In this document: positions 34,329-45,130 of the stretch, piece by piece
Layout of the letters: each line of letters starts with the position of its first letter
Numbering within the stretch: the stretch's first letter is position 1
DNA from: Sipunculus nudus
Taxonomy: Eukaryota; Annelida; Sipuncula; Golfingiida; Sipunculidae
Direction: 5' to 3'
Assembly (NCBI GenBank): GCA_026874595.1
Contig: CM049320.1
Span: forward strand, 34,382,214 to 34,446,213
Length of the DNA stretch: 64,000 nucleotides
The notes under the pieces: generated by a model
What the model saw: the letters and a program-made list of their open reading frames with translations, nothing else
Told to the model about the DNA's origin: nothing
The model's database searches: none
Made by a program: the position numbers and the translations under genes

Positions 34329-34700
34329 AGCCTAGGTCGCAACCGACCTACGGGCACCTACGACCTGTTTGCTTCCAAATTTTGTGCAGAATATCGCAGG
34401 TCCGTCTTGCGAAATGTCGATGTCGTAGACAGCTCGTAGGCACGTACGGAGGATGTTGTCCAACAAAATCTACGAATTCCCAACGAACGACGAGGCCGCA
34501 AGTGTCCCTCCCCCCCCCCCCCCCCCCCCCCCCGCAAGGAGTTTGCAAATGAGACGTGCACATTTTTAGGTACCATGGAAAGACAACCGTATTCTAGGCG
34601 CATGTCGCACGCAATAAGGGAGCAAGTGGCAAGTGCCACTTGCCTGCTCAGTGCGATTTGCCAGATATCCTCCGTGCGTGCTTACCGGCTATCTGCGACA
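34329..34700. repeat. Truncated foldback repeat
   Basis: Similar to 29,005-29,350 but missing the outer part of the right arm. It carries a C-run at 34,508-34,533. It continues directly into dispersed repeat family X, which probably replaced the lost arm. Confidence 0.65.
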
Positions 34701-34707
34701 TCGAAAT

Positions 34708-35120
34708 ATATAGGACTTTCTGTGTCATTTATCTTGCGGACGGAGCGCATGAAACTGTTACGCAGCATTTGTGTGACCCCTTATGTTGGGTGCTGTCTCA
34801 GTGAGCTTGGCACTGCTTACACTGGTTGTTTCAGCCAGCAATTTTGCAAAGTGCACGCATAACATCATCACTACTCACAAACAGTCCCATCCAGCTGAAA
34901 ATGCAAGACATAGGACTAACACGGCCCATGCTTGGCCAAAATATCACTTTGATCGGGCCAAAACACATTGTGGTTTACTGTAGAAATAAGGTCCCTTCGC
35001 CACACAAAAATGATGGTCAAAATGCCATGACGGAATTTACGCCTGGGTGCCATAGTACACACTGGCAATTAGAGGAAATATAACGTAATTATCAGGGCTT
35101 AAATGAATAATAAACCATGT
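34708..35120 (+). repeat. Dispersed repeat family X, copy 4
   Basis: Shares CTTGCGGACGGAGCGCATGA, AGCTTGGCACTG, ACATCATCACTACTCACAA and GAGGAAATATAAC with the copy at 30,030-30,870. Confidence 0.65.
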
Positions 35121-35599
35121 TTATACGCGTATTAATTTTATATTTACCGGAGCAGCTTTCTGCTCTATCTTTAAATCTGTGAACAAATGCGAAATTAATT
35201 CCATTTAAGTACGAATAATCTAGGGCTGCAAAATTACTACACAGTTATATAGTATTTTTTTCCTGACCAGTTCTCAATTTATTCTCACATGTAAATTCAT
35301 CAATTGCGTGTAAAGGTGATTTAAATCTACTTCCTGGAACAAGAATATGATTCATTTAACGGTCCATTTTCTGCATAATGATGCAATTCATTTACCCTTT
35401 TTTATTTGTTGAGAACGTAAAGCACATGGTCTGTTTATTAGGCATATTTATCCTGTTGGTCCAGGTGATGAACCTCTGTACAAGGGAAGGTAGAGGAACC
35501 CTTTTTCAAGCAAAGGTTGATATATGTGGTCTCTATCATTAACAATCGGTGTGTCTATTATTGCATATGAATGGTCTGGGGATAAAATGGGTTAATGAA

Positions 35600-35912
35600 C
35601 TGGTTTCTGTGGTCTAGTGGTAGAGCACAGGACTCGAAGAAGGGAGGTTGTGAGTTAAAATCTCAGCCGCGGAACGATGAGCCCCCCCCCCCCCCCCACA
35701 CACACACACGGGGGAGAGCGATAGATTTAATGGGAAGGCCGTGCCCTACGGCCTGGTTTCATTCAAAAACGACTGTCGGGTTTCTCGGTTGTGTGACCCA
35801 GCAATGGTGAAGATTAAAAAAGAGGGATCGCAGGTGAATGGAATTCAGCAGTTGGACATACTTAATTAAGCTTGAACAAGTAAAGGAGATCGAGGCTGTT
35901 ACCCTCAAAAAG
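35600..35912 (+). mobile_element. tRNA-derived SINE
   Basis: The head has an A-box-like TGGTCTAGTGGTAGAGC and a B-box-like GGTTGTGAGTTAAAATC, as in a tRNA-derived Pol III promoter. The body has GTTTCTCGGTTGTGTGACCCAGCAATGG and the tail ends with GAGGCTGTTACCCTC and A-rich sequence. A C-run and (CA)n lie at 35,683-35,708. It is the same family as 47,097-47,462 and the inverted copy at 6,015. Confidence 0.75.
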
Positions 35913-36579
35913 AGGAAGAGGAATAAACTTTATCCCAAAAACTTGCTCCTAAATTTAAATGTGTCCTTATATTAAAAATCCATTAATAAATGAGTATTTT
36001 ACATTTATTCTAAAATAAATAAAATGTCATGTTTCAAATCGGTTTTAAGACATATAAAAAGCGGTATGCCTATCCCATAGATTTTGAAGTTTTTCATGAT
36101 GCTTTATGTCAAAATAAACAAAATTTGACTCCACTTGTCAACTTTACCTTGTAATTTGTCCTTGTCAAATATAATTTTCTTAGCGGATGGTACTTAATAT
36201 TAATTATTGATATTTCTAAACAAAAGAACTGTCTAAAGTTCGTTTTATTGATTTCACTATAAACGCGAGCCTATAGCTGAAAGTGCAGCGCCGGAGGCTC
36301 AAACTTGGTTAAGAGTTGAGGAATGACCTCACAAGTGGCGGCAAAGCATGTTCACTTTAATGGTAAATCAATGTGTGTGTATGTGTGTACACTCAACATG
36401 AATACACAATGCAGTTACTGATGTGGTGAATGCTGAACATAATATGCTGAAATTGGACTTGCATATTATTCAAGAAAAAAATCATAAGCGGCTGTTTCAG
36501 ATACATTTCGTTGGGCACCTTGATAGCAAAACGAGCGATAATTGATCAGATAATACAGTAAATTCCATATATATAAATA
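35913..36579. other. No recognised gene
   Basis: AT-rich stretch with short frames only; a small (GT)n-like run lies near 36,372-36,388. Confidence 0.4.
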
Positions 36580-36656
36580 CAGTAAAACCCCGCTAACGCG
36601 ACCACCTGCGGGATCAGGCAAAGTGGTCGTGTTAGCGGGCTGGTCGTGTTAGCGGG
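36580..36656 (+). mobile_element. Pogo/Tigger-like terminal repeat with hairpin
   Basis: Begins CAGTAAAACCCCGCTAACGC after TA, the look of a Tc1/mariner pogo-type end. The block CCCGCTAACGCGACCAC (36,589-36,605) is inverted at 36,623-36,639 with one mismatch and repeated again at 36,640-36,656. No matching far end or transposase is found in the window. Confidence 0.5.
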
Positions 36657-37014
36657 ATGCTTGTAAGTTAGTCTGCCAATATTAAAGCAGGCGATTATAT
36701 GGGTATTTCAAGTAAATGGTAAGTTGTTGTCCCTGTTTAATTTAAAATTTATTTAATAATATTTAAATTAAATTTAATTAATAATATGTTTTTAATTTTT
36801 TATATTTATTAATATTTTTAATATGATAAATCTAACATATTTCAGGTTATTCTGAGTGTTAATCATAGCATGGATAAATGAGCAGTTTTAACGAGAATGG
36901 GATTACACAATATCTTATACCTGCAAATGTTTGATATACTGGAACTGCAAGGAAATCTAACCCGACCAACTCCCCCAGAATACAAACATCCGCGCCCATG
37001 AATGAATGAATGAA

Positions 37015-37017
<3 letters not shown>

Positions 37018-37075
<58 letters not shown>

Positions 37076-37222
37076 TACAAAGACAAATTGTTCAGGGGAA
37101 AATACTGGGCCGATCCGGTTTGAACTTATGTCGTTGGCGCGCAAGTCCGGCTCACCAATCGCTTTGCTAGAAAAGCTACCATCCCTAGCGAGACAGCTCG
37201 GTCAATTTTTATTTCACCCCGT

Positions 37223-37263
<41 letters not shown>
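37018..37263. repeat. Two long (TA)n tracts
   Basis: Alternating TA at 37,018-37,072 and 37,228-37,263, with about 155 bp of unrelated sequence between. Open frames across these runs are artefacts. Confidence 0.9.
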
Positions 37264-37266
<3 letters not shown>

Positions 37267-37534
37267 TTTGTGCGACTTCATTCGTAGCAACTGTCATTTT
37301 AAACATACCTGAAAAGTAACGGACGAGACCAATAATAATAGACTGTGTAGAAAACGGAATTCGAAAGGAAATCCCCAACTACCGACATTGGTGGAAGTTA
37401 TACTCTCTCTCATACACACACATACATACATATATGTGTATGTATGTATACTATATTAAATATACTATATTAAATATACATATACATATATATTATATAT
37501 ATAATGTTAAAATGTTGATGTGTGCGCTGAGATA

Positions 37535-37960
37535 TGTAGTAGTAGTAGTATTCTTTATTAGAGTAACAAGTACATTCAGATACATATATAATTATACATA
37601 TCAGTGCACCCGGCCCCATGGACCTATTAGTCATTTCATAACTTTGAACAAAATAAGTGATTCGCATACACTAGACACACAGTTGCTTGCTCCTAATTTC
37701 ATAACATCTGCATAAATATTTTGCTTGCTTTCTAGACTTATTTTCACACAACCAGGATATTTTATCATTTTCTGTAAAAGCAGATGTTGGCCAGTTTGTA
37801 CCAGAAAATAATGTCTGTCGTTCCTGCTCATACAAAGGACAGTGAAAAAGGAAGTGGACCTCATCTTCAATACACTCATTACATTTAAAACAGACTCTTT
37901 GCTTAATATTAATGCGACGAAATCTGCCTGTTTCAATTGCCAAAGGTAATACACCCATTC
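37535..37960 (-). pseudogene. LINE 3' end with TAC tail
   Basis: The minus frame 37,671-37,958 reads LPLAIETGRFRRINIKQRVC then FKCNECIEDEVHFLFHCPLY, the Cys/His cluster that ends many Jockey/CR1-like LINE polyproteins. The frame ends at 37,671. About 120 bp further on come AATAAAGAATAC and a (TAC)n run at 37,537-37,552, the likely 3' tail. The rest of the LINE upstream (above 37,960) is missing, so this is a short 5'-truncated copy. Confidence 0.8.
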
Positions 37961-38766
37961 TGCCTAAAAATAGCCTAATTTTAAGTCAGTAATTGAGAAT
38001 GGATATTTATGGGACAGGTATATCATATTCTAAACTTATCTGTGTAAGAACTACATTTATGACTTAACGCACCGTTTAGTCGTGCTTAAACTATTAAATG
38101 CATAAACAGCCATTGATATGAACGATGGGTTGCTGAACAGTCAACAACCTATTTTATGGTGTAAGTATAATTTTTTATTTCAACAAAATTATGAAAAAAA
38201 ATATTTAAAACTATCACCCATGGACGTACGATTAATCAGTGATAGAAGAATATGAAATTCTATTGAGTCTTTTCCTCATATGGCAGGCTGAAGTTATGGT
38301 AAAATCTACAACTCAGATCGGTCTCATATGCGGATAAGTATAAGATCTTATATGTGGTAAATGTACGTGTAACTCGCCCTACTGTAAACGGCATGAAGTT
38401 GAACTTATTAGATCAAGTACTTCGTTTCATATAGGCCTATATGAATCATTACCTCTCCTTATGGGCATTTCTGTATTACAGAACCTCTATAAGTGTCTGT
38501 TTATTGCTTACATAAGAAGGCCGGATGACCAGAGGAAAGATCTTGGTCGGGCACACGCAACAATTATAGAAAAGAGAAGGAACATGAAAAGAGAAACAGC
38601 AAGAGAAGCCTGAAAACCTTGATTTGTGAATTTGGGCTGTACCACCAACAGGTGGCGTAAGCTGTGTTTTTCTCGTTTCTAAACGATTGGTCTCGTTTCT
38701 ATATTTTGCTTATACATATATCAGTTGGCCTACGGTAGTCTGTAAATCAGATTCGTAAGAATAAAT
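37961..38766. other. No recognised gene
   Basis: Unassigned sequence with short frames; nothing recognised. Confidence 0.35.
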
Positions 38767-38848
38767 GTGTCGTACGTACGAGATAGTATGTCGTACGTAC
38801 AAGATAATATGTCATACGTAAAAGTAATTATGTCGTACGTACGAGATG
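38767..38848. repeat. Short tandem repeat of TGTCGTACGTACGAGATA type
   Basis: Four imperfect units of about 22-25 bp, each with a CGTACGTAC or CATACGTA core and an AGAT or AAGT link. The core is a perfect palindrome in three of the four. Confidence 0.8.
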
Positions 38849-38964
38849 AATAATTTATTTTTCTTTTACCAGGTGGCATCATTACGCTTCCGTATTAACG
38901 GACCCATACTTTGACTAATAAAAATAAGTGTGACCACATTTCTACAAATTTTTTGCATGTTGTA

Positions 38965-39160
38965 TCAAATGGGAGGGGGGGGGGGTCCAGGGGGTTCTGA
39001 CCACCTCACATACGCAACCCCACCCTCTTGTTAGCCACCGGTAACCTTCTCAAGGGTTTCAGACAATTTTTGTGCGGCCTGGGCCCCCTTTTTAGGTTTG
39101 GTTATTAGTCCTCCTGGGCTGGACCCCAACTTTACCTAAATCCTGGATCCGCCTGGACGT
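38965..39160 (+). repeat. Dispersed repeat ending in CCTGGATCCGCC
   Basis: Has a G-run, GGCCTGGGCCCCCTTTTT and AGTCCTCCTGGGCTGGACCCC, and ends in AAATCCTGGATCCGCC. A related inverted piece is at 46,355-46,460 (GGCGGAGGAAAGG, CCAGGAGGACT, GGGGGGTCCAGGCC). GGGGCGGATCCAGGATT also occurs at 17,814. Family unknown. Confidence 0.45.
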
Positions 39161-40511
39161 CATAGATAAAATTACTGTTCATGTGGTGCATGGTAATTAT
39201 GAGAAATATTTTCTAATACAGAACTCATTTATATCACCGACCTTCTGGGAAACCTCGCAGACCCCATATAAGCCTGCATATGACATTTCTAGTTATGTTG
39301 TTCAAATAGTTTTCAGTAGATGGTCACTAAGTGGGCTGCGTTTAACTTTTCGAGATCCCTATGCCCATAAATCATCCGACAGAGGTCACTGCTGAATGTC
39401 TTAATTATGGCCAAAAGTTTGATTTACACATTTGCTTGAGTAATATACAGTATGCACATTTCCATAGATCAAACTCAGTTAACACTATTCACTGGTAATG
39501 CCTTATGAGTATGGTGTATCATCACTGAGACATTTGGAACATCATAATCCATCAATAAAAAAAAATACTTCAATGTTACCTAGTTTCTCATAAAACTGTA
39601 TCTTTGTCGATAAAGTTCACAGAGTAAAGGCAAATTACATAATGGGTCATTGTAAACAACAATCAAATGGCAGACTGTATCCGTATAACTGGAGAAAGTA
39701 ATAATTTTATATAATGCCTTATCCTAAGGATTAAACACTGGCCACTGCTTATGTCTGTGTGTACACTGTAGGGTGTATATATTGAGGCACTCATTGACAG
39801 ACAGGTACATGTGATGTCAACGGGGCACGCTCGATTTGGCCACTAACCCTTAATTGCAGCGCTTTCTGGCCCCAGGGCCGAAAGACCTTGCCGTAATACG
39901 GAATAGAGGAGTGGCTGCAATTGACAATCAAACGAATATGAAATATAACGGGACTTAATGCGGGACCAGAAAATCTGTCTGTTATAGAAGCTTTTGCCGT
40001 TATTTTGGGGTGACCGTAAGCAAGTGTTCTGTTGTACTGTAATCGGCAACTTTAGCTAACCGTGAGTCAGTTTGTTATGATAAACGTGGTACATGGTATA
40101 CACAGCTGAGACAATTCATAAGTGGGCTCTTTTAACTGTTTATTTAAAGCTGATCATATCATAAAGCAAAATATTAAAACGGCATGGTATAAAATTCGCA
40201 CAATTCTATCAGCTCTTTAAGTTGGAAACGATGCTATCCCCTGTGCGTATTTCGTCGGAGCACGTGCATACAATTTGGCATGAGAAGGATACATTTTGGC
40301 TTGCCGTTTTTAGCAAACCAAAGCCTATCACCTTAATACTAACATCACAGCACATTGACATGTTGTGTACGTCCCCGGCTAGCATCAGTAATGACCTTTC
40401 TTTTAACAGTCCTACCTGCCTTCTATTGAATAGCCGTTCCGTTACTTGGTGTCCGCTGGCTGTTGCATCATTGCTTGGAAGTATGCCAGGGTCTGACTGC
40501 TCCACCAGTGT
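39161..40511. other. No recognised gene
   Basis: Both strands are open for about 300 bp around 40,210-40,557 without a recognisable product. The rest is AT-rich. Confidence 0.35.
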
Positions 40512-40560
40512 TCATTTTAATCGCTGCCTGGGAACAGTTAACGTCGTTGCTGAATAGCGG
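40512..40560 (-). CDS. Possible terminal exon of minus-strand host gene
   Basis: After the acceptor TTTTGCCATTTTCAG, the 49-bp exon reads RYSATTLTVPRQRLK and a stop. Its phase fits the donor of the exon at 41,569: two bases (TG) plus C complete a Cys codon. The pairing is inference from phase and splice signals alone. Confidence 0.3.
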
Positions 40561-41568
40561 CTGAAAATGGCAAAATAACTGAGACTTCAATCATATTAGA
40601 GGGGGGCGCGGAGGGCGGACGCAGCCTATTATCGAAATAATATACGATAAATATACCGAAAGGAGCGGTGGATTTTGCGTCTCGTGCATTTTATTCCCTA
40701 TATGTCTGCATGCGAGAGACTTTTAAAAAGTCTACTGACACTCCTATCCGGGCAAACTTTTTTACACGTGCCCGATTGCAGAGCACCCTCTCTCCTAAGA
40801 TTTTGCATCCGCCTCTGATTGTACCGTGAATTAGACCTGATTCCAGGCAACCATTCAGCCAAACCGGCCGTACCACCGAGGTGAGTGTTTTTGGACCAAC
40901 CTTTGTGTTTAATATAAATCATTTTATTTCACTCGATCCCAGTTACTTCATATAATAAAAGGTATATGCAAAAAAGTTTACCCTAAGCCGAGTGGTGGAA
41001 TAGGCGTTACTTAGTATGACCCGATCCCTGTATTTAATTTTCTCATATAAAAAAAGGTGTATTAAAAAATGTATACCCTCATCTGAATAGCGGAATAAGC
41101 GTTTCTGCTGCTATCATTAGACTATTCTTTTTAGAGACCTTGTTCCAAGCCCGAAGGTCGCAATGCAAAGTTACCGGGACTCGCACAATAAACACGCGTT
41201 TTTGGTAAATACTGCTATTATTATGAAACTGTTATTATCATAATAACTCACAATGTGATTATTGTCAGCCCATACAACAAATATCCGCTCTTCCAATTCC
41301 ACTCTTCAGGAAACCCAGTACTAAGTTTCCAAAAACTATATAAACATAATCAAAATATAATTTATATGAGTTTTTTATTACAACGATACATGAATATATT
41401 GAGTAAGTAAGCTTATCTTTTTCCTTAAAATGTATTAGTTGGTTCCTCATATCAGATGTATATACAGACATAAAAATCTTAGTTTTTTGCTTTGTGATGC
41501 ATAATTCCATAAAAGCATTATTTAAACTTGACACCTTACAATATAGAAATATTTCAGGAATAACTTAC

Positions 41569-41752
41569 CATGTTGTAATTGTCAGCCCTTTGAAAATAAT
41601 CCTTTCTCCATTTTCATTTGCACCTTTGCTAGCCGGGCATATGTATCCGGTTACCTCAAAGAGAAAGAATGGCAGTGTGTGAAACCCGGACTCCACGGAT
41701 CTCAGACCCGCAAAATGGATATCCCCATTTTCCTTTTTTATATCAAACACCC
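41569..41752 (-). CDS. Candidate host exon with strong splice sites
   Basis: On the minus strand TTATATCAGTTACAG precedes a 184-bp open exon that ends ACATG before GTAAGTTATT, a near-consensus donor. It encodes VFDIKKENGDIHFAGLRSV, then FHTLPFFLFEVTGYICP, and a hydrophilic tail with ANENGERIIFKGLTITT. One Cys is present and there is no membrane segment. It looks extracellular or globular, but I do not recognise the family. The upstream exon was not found. The downstream partner may be 40,512-40,560. Confidence 0.45.
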
Positions 41753-41816
41753 CTGTAACTGATATAAGAACAGAACAAAGTACAAGATGTTGCAGCTCTG
41801 TAATTAACCGATTCAA

Positions 41817-43840
41817 TAAAAAATTTAAGTATGCAAAACTATTTTGGTAAAGACGGACCCCCAGCTGCTACAATTTCAGGGCACTTCCATTTTCGCCGAC
41901 CCCAGTAACCATGCGCCGCTCATATTTTATTTATGTCTCAATGAGAAAAGAATTAATACATATGTTACACATGAAATATGACTATTTGGTATTTAAAGTG
42001 AAAACAAAAGTTCACGCCTACTGGGGGAGATTTTTATTTGACGAACTGTACGACAGGTCATTGTAGACCTGAGACTGAGAGTTCTTTCACATATCACAGG
42101 TTTCATGTTCCATTCATTTTCCTACACATTTGAACAGCCATGCAAATTTGAGTTAGCAATAACATAATTACACAAATAAATTGTTGATAACTTGCATTTT
42201 AAGCAACGTTAGGTACAAGAAGAATGATTTTATCAATTTACTTATCATGCCGTTTTAAACGATGTAGACATAAAAATATATAACAAATTATATATTAAAT
42301 ATTAATAAAAAGAAGAGATAAATGTTAAACTACAGAAACAAAAACACAATAACTGAATCACATGGGTGTAATGCCTGGACGGGATGTTAAAATTTGTATT
42401 TAAGAAATGGAAAAACAAAGAACAGAAGAGGTCTGTGGGATCCGCGAGGTCCGTGCGTCAGCGTCCGATAGTGTCAATTTACAAATTAAGTTACATATCA
42501 TACTTACTTTTATGTTATTTAACCAAACATAATATAAAATACATATATAGATACTCTTCTGCTTAAAAAGCTTGACATATTTTCATGAGAGTTGCAAGAG
42601 TTTTGGATTTCTCTTGTGGTCTGGGATCCGGGGTCCTTGGGGTCCGGGTTTTGCGGTCGAAATTTTGTGTACAAATCAGAATGAGGAAATAATAAAATAT
42701 GAAATTCAAAGAACTAACCAGTTTTTCACCTTTTACATTTTTGCAGGTAACGATAGTTCCAAAATCAATAAATTCCGCAACCCCGGGTTATTCCATTACA
42801 ACATGGGTAAAGACACACTGTTGGTGTTCATGGTACTCGTTGATTGCGTCAAGACATAATTACTTTATTCTGAACAGAATCATCATCACCTGTTAAAACT
42901 CAGACTAGCACCAATAGCTGTCTAAACGATAGTCAAATGTATTCCAAAGTTGCTAGGGATACAAGCGCTCTAAAAAGCGAAGGGGTAAGTCCACAAGAAA
43001 TTACATGAATAAGGGTAATCATAGCCGTTTTCTCTAACAACTCAAATTACTAGGGGGAAACCTATAACGACAAACTAGCTTCATGTTTGCCCCGGAACAA
43101 TAATGCGACTGACATGGATGTCTTTGCCTAAAAAATCCTTTCTTTCATAAAGAATATCAGATGTGTACATTTTGGCTTTAGAAAATCGCAATCTAAGAAA
43201 CACACATATTGTCCCATGTTTTACCATATTGTTCTCCTCGGCCGTGTCTTAACAACCGATATTCTTACATTTATGAGAATTATACATGAGTTGATGAAAT
43301 ATACCGGTTCACCAACGTTGACTGTTTCTCAAAGGTTCGGGGTTTCCAGGACAAAGAGAAAAAATATAAAATAGCTTTAAAACGAAGTATGTCAGAGTGG
43401 AGATTTCCCAAAATAAATTCATACAGATATTCATAAGATATTCTTGCTGGTTTGGTATAGTTTGTATGAAAATGGGATAACGTAATTAAATGAAATTCTG
43501 ACCTTATCAATCCACATTCTGAGATCATAATCCGCCATCTACAGATATAAGAAATTGAAATTATTTGAGACATTTCAGCTGTAGTAATGGGTTGCATCAA
43601 CTGGTGTAAAAACCAACAGGTGCACCGAGCATTTATTTTCTCTCCATGGTCGACCTCGTCACTGCCAATCAATTCAAATGTGCTTTCGGCCGGGATATTT
43701 CCACCTATAGCTCTATGCGATCATATACCGGTATGATGTCAACTGAATATATTGTTGATTAGACCAATTATTCACAAGAGAAGGATCCGGAATAAAAAAC
43801 ACAGAACAAGTAAATTAACTAAATACAGCAATCACACTGC
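41817..43840. other. No recognised gene; possible intronic sequence
   Basis: If the exon at 41,569-41,752 is real, this lies upstream of it in the same gene. A 130-codon minus frame at 43,280-43,672 has no recognisable motif. Confidence 0.3.
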
Positions 43841-43844
43841 CGAA

Positions 43845-44126
43845 TTAGTCCGGAGTATGCGAGCAGACAAGAAAATTTAGCAATTTGCTTTTTCGTTTAG
43901 ACATTGTTCTGGATTTTTCTTTTATGAGTTCCTTTGTTTTTTCATTCCCCGCGGCAAAAAATATTACAACGTATGCCATTAAACAGCTCCAACACAAAGT
44001 GTATAAGCTCGCATTTGCTTCTCTGGTAAAGTCACCTGTTCCCAAGATGTACTCGAACATGTCGTGAATAGTTTGAGAAATAATCAGAAGAACTTGATCG
44101 CGAGACATGCGCAAGTCATTCTCCAA
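43845..44126 (-). CDS. Possible exon with one membrane segment
   Basis: The open minus frame contains SRDQVLLIISQTIHDMFEYI, then a hydrophobic LYTLCWSCLMAYVVIFFAAG, then a basic tail KTKELIKEKSRTMSKRKSK and a stop. This is the arrangement of a single membrane span with a cytoplasmic tail. A candidate donor (GGAACAG then GTGACT) lies near 44,040, before the span, so the hydrophobic part may instead be intron. No family recognised. Confidence 0.25.
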   Translation of the reverse strand: MENDLRMSRDQVLLIISQTIHDMFEYILGTGDFTREANASLYTLCWSCLMAYVVIFFAAGNEKTKELIKEKSRTMSKRKSKLLNFLVCSHTPD

Positions 44127-44302
44127 ACAGAGTATTCAAAACAGTGCTTCAGTCTGACCAATTTACGGGCTATACTCGTTATCTTTACCTTAATGTCGAC
44201 TGGACATTTCTGCTTATTGGGTATCTGTCCGAGTGATTTAGCTATGAATATTCCATTTACTATATACATGCACATATTTTGAACGGACTTAAACGATATG
44301 CT

Positions 44303-44305
<3 letters not shown>

Positions 44306-44389
<84 letters not shown>

Positions 44390-44430
44390 AGTGGGTGGTT
44401 ATGTGTGTGTGAAAGAAAGAAAGAAAGATT
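44306..44430. repeat. Compound microsatellite (CT)n(TA)n(GT)n, then GAAA run
   Basis: Contiguous dinucleotide tracts: CT to 44,338, TA to 44,370, GT to about 44,389. A short (GAAA)n follows near 44,410-44,428. Open frames on both strands here are artefacts. Confidence 0.95.
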
Positions 44431-44711
44431 CCCCTTTATAACCATATTACCAGATAAGTTGGGACATAGTAATATGGCTGCCCAATATGTTTATTACTTT
44501 TTGGGTTATGGTTCTTTTGGGTGAGTCTCACAGCTCACTGAATATCGAATACTCTGGTTTCCAAATGGACAACATAAGTTATCATGGAAAAATTATGACC
44601 TCGCACTCTTGTTTTAAAGATAAATCTTAACGAGTACCAATGAGCCCCTAAACTGATCCTTGTGCCCTTCTATGCATGATGTGTAATAATATAAATATGG
44701 TGCGTATGTAT

Positions 44712-45130
44712 ACATAGAGCCACAGGCCCCTGGTTTCATTTATCTGGCGGACAGGAACGCATGCATCTTCTGACGATGCACCCAGTTTAAGTATATGTGT
44801 CCTATCTTATCTTTGTTGAACCGGGGCGATTGTTTCCCCCGGCGGTGTGCAGTGCACGTGTTACATCATCACTACTGTGAGTGTCTTTGTAACTACACAA
44901 GACCACTGGCTACATGGGTTGTTACTAGGGTTGTAAACGCGATTGTATTAGCCGGCCAGGTGCATGTGTCACATTTCAGCTGGGTGGGTCAGGAAGTTAG
45001 CAGTGATGATGTAACACGTGCACTGCACACCGTTGGCTGAAACAATCACCCCATCGTCTAAAGGTGCATGGTGAGTTCCCACCCTCTAAATAAAATGAAT
45101 GCAGCGACCTGTGGCTCTGTGTGTACAATA
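44712..45130. repeat. Imperfect inverted repeat related to family X
   Basis: 44,715-44,885 (AGAGCCACAGGCC...TTTCATTTATCT...GTGCAGTGCACGTGTTACATCATCACTACTG) is inverted at 44,998-45,125 (GTGATGATGTAACACGTGCACTGCAC...CTGTGGCTCT). The spacer is about 110 bp. Blocks match the dispersed repeat at 8,215-8,390. Confidence 0.65.

Noticed and set aside
35600-35672. A functional tRNA gene
   Set aside because: Head has A- and B-box-like motifs, but acceptor and anticodon arms do not close and the same head with the same body recurs elsewhere: a SINE.
37014-37319. Tyr-Ile repeat frames on both strands
   Set aside because: Translation of (TA)n microsatellites.
40209-40557. Open frames on both strands of about 100 codons
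   Set aside because: A faint resemblance of one stretch to a PHR-type domain was considered but rests on too few residues; the two strands cannot both be explained, and no convincing exon borders fit.
44260-44524. Ser-Leu and Tyr-Ile repeat frames
   Set aside because: Translation of the compound CT/TA/GT microsatellite.
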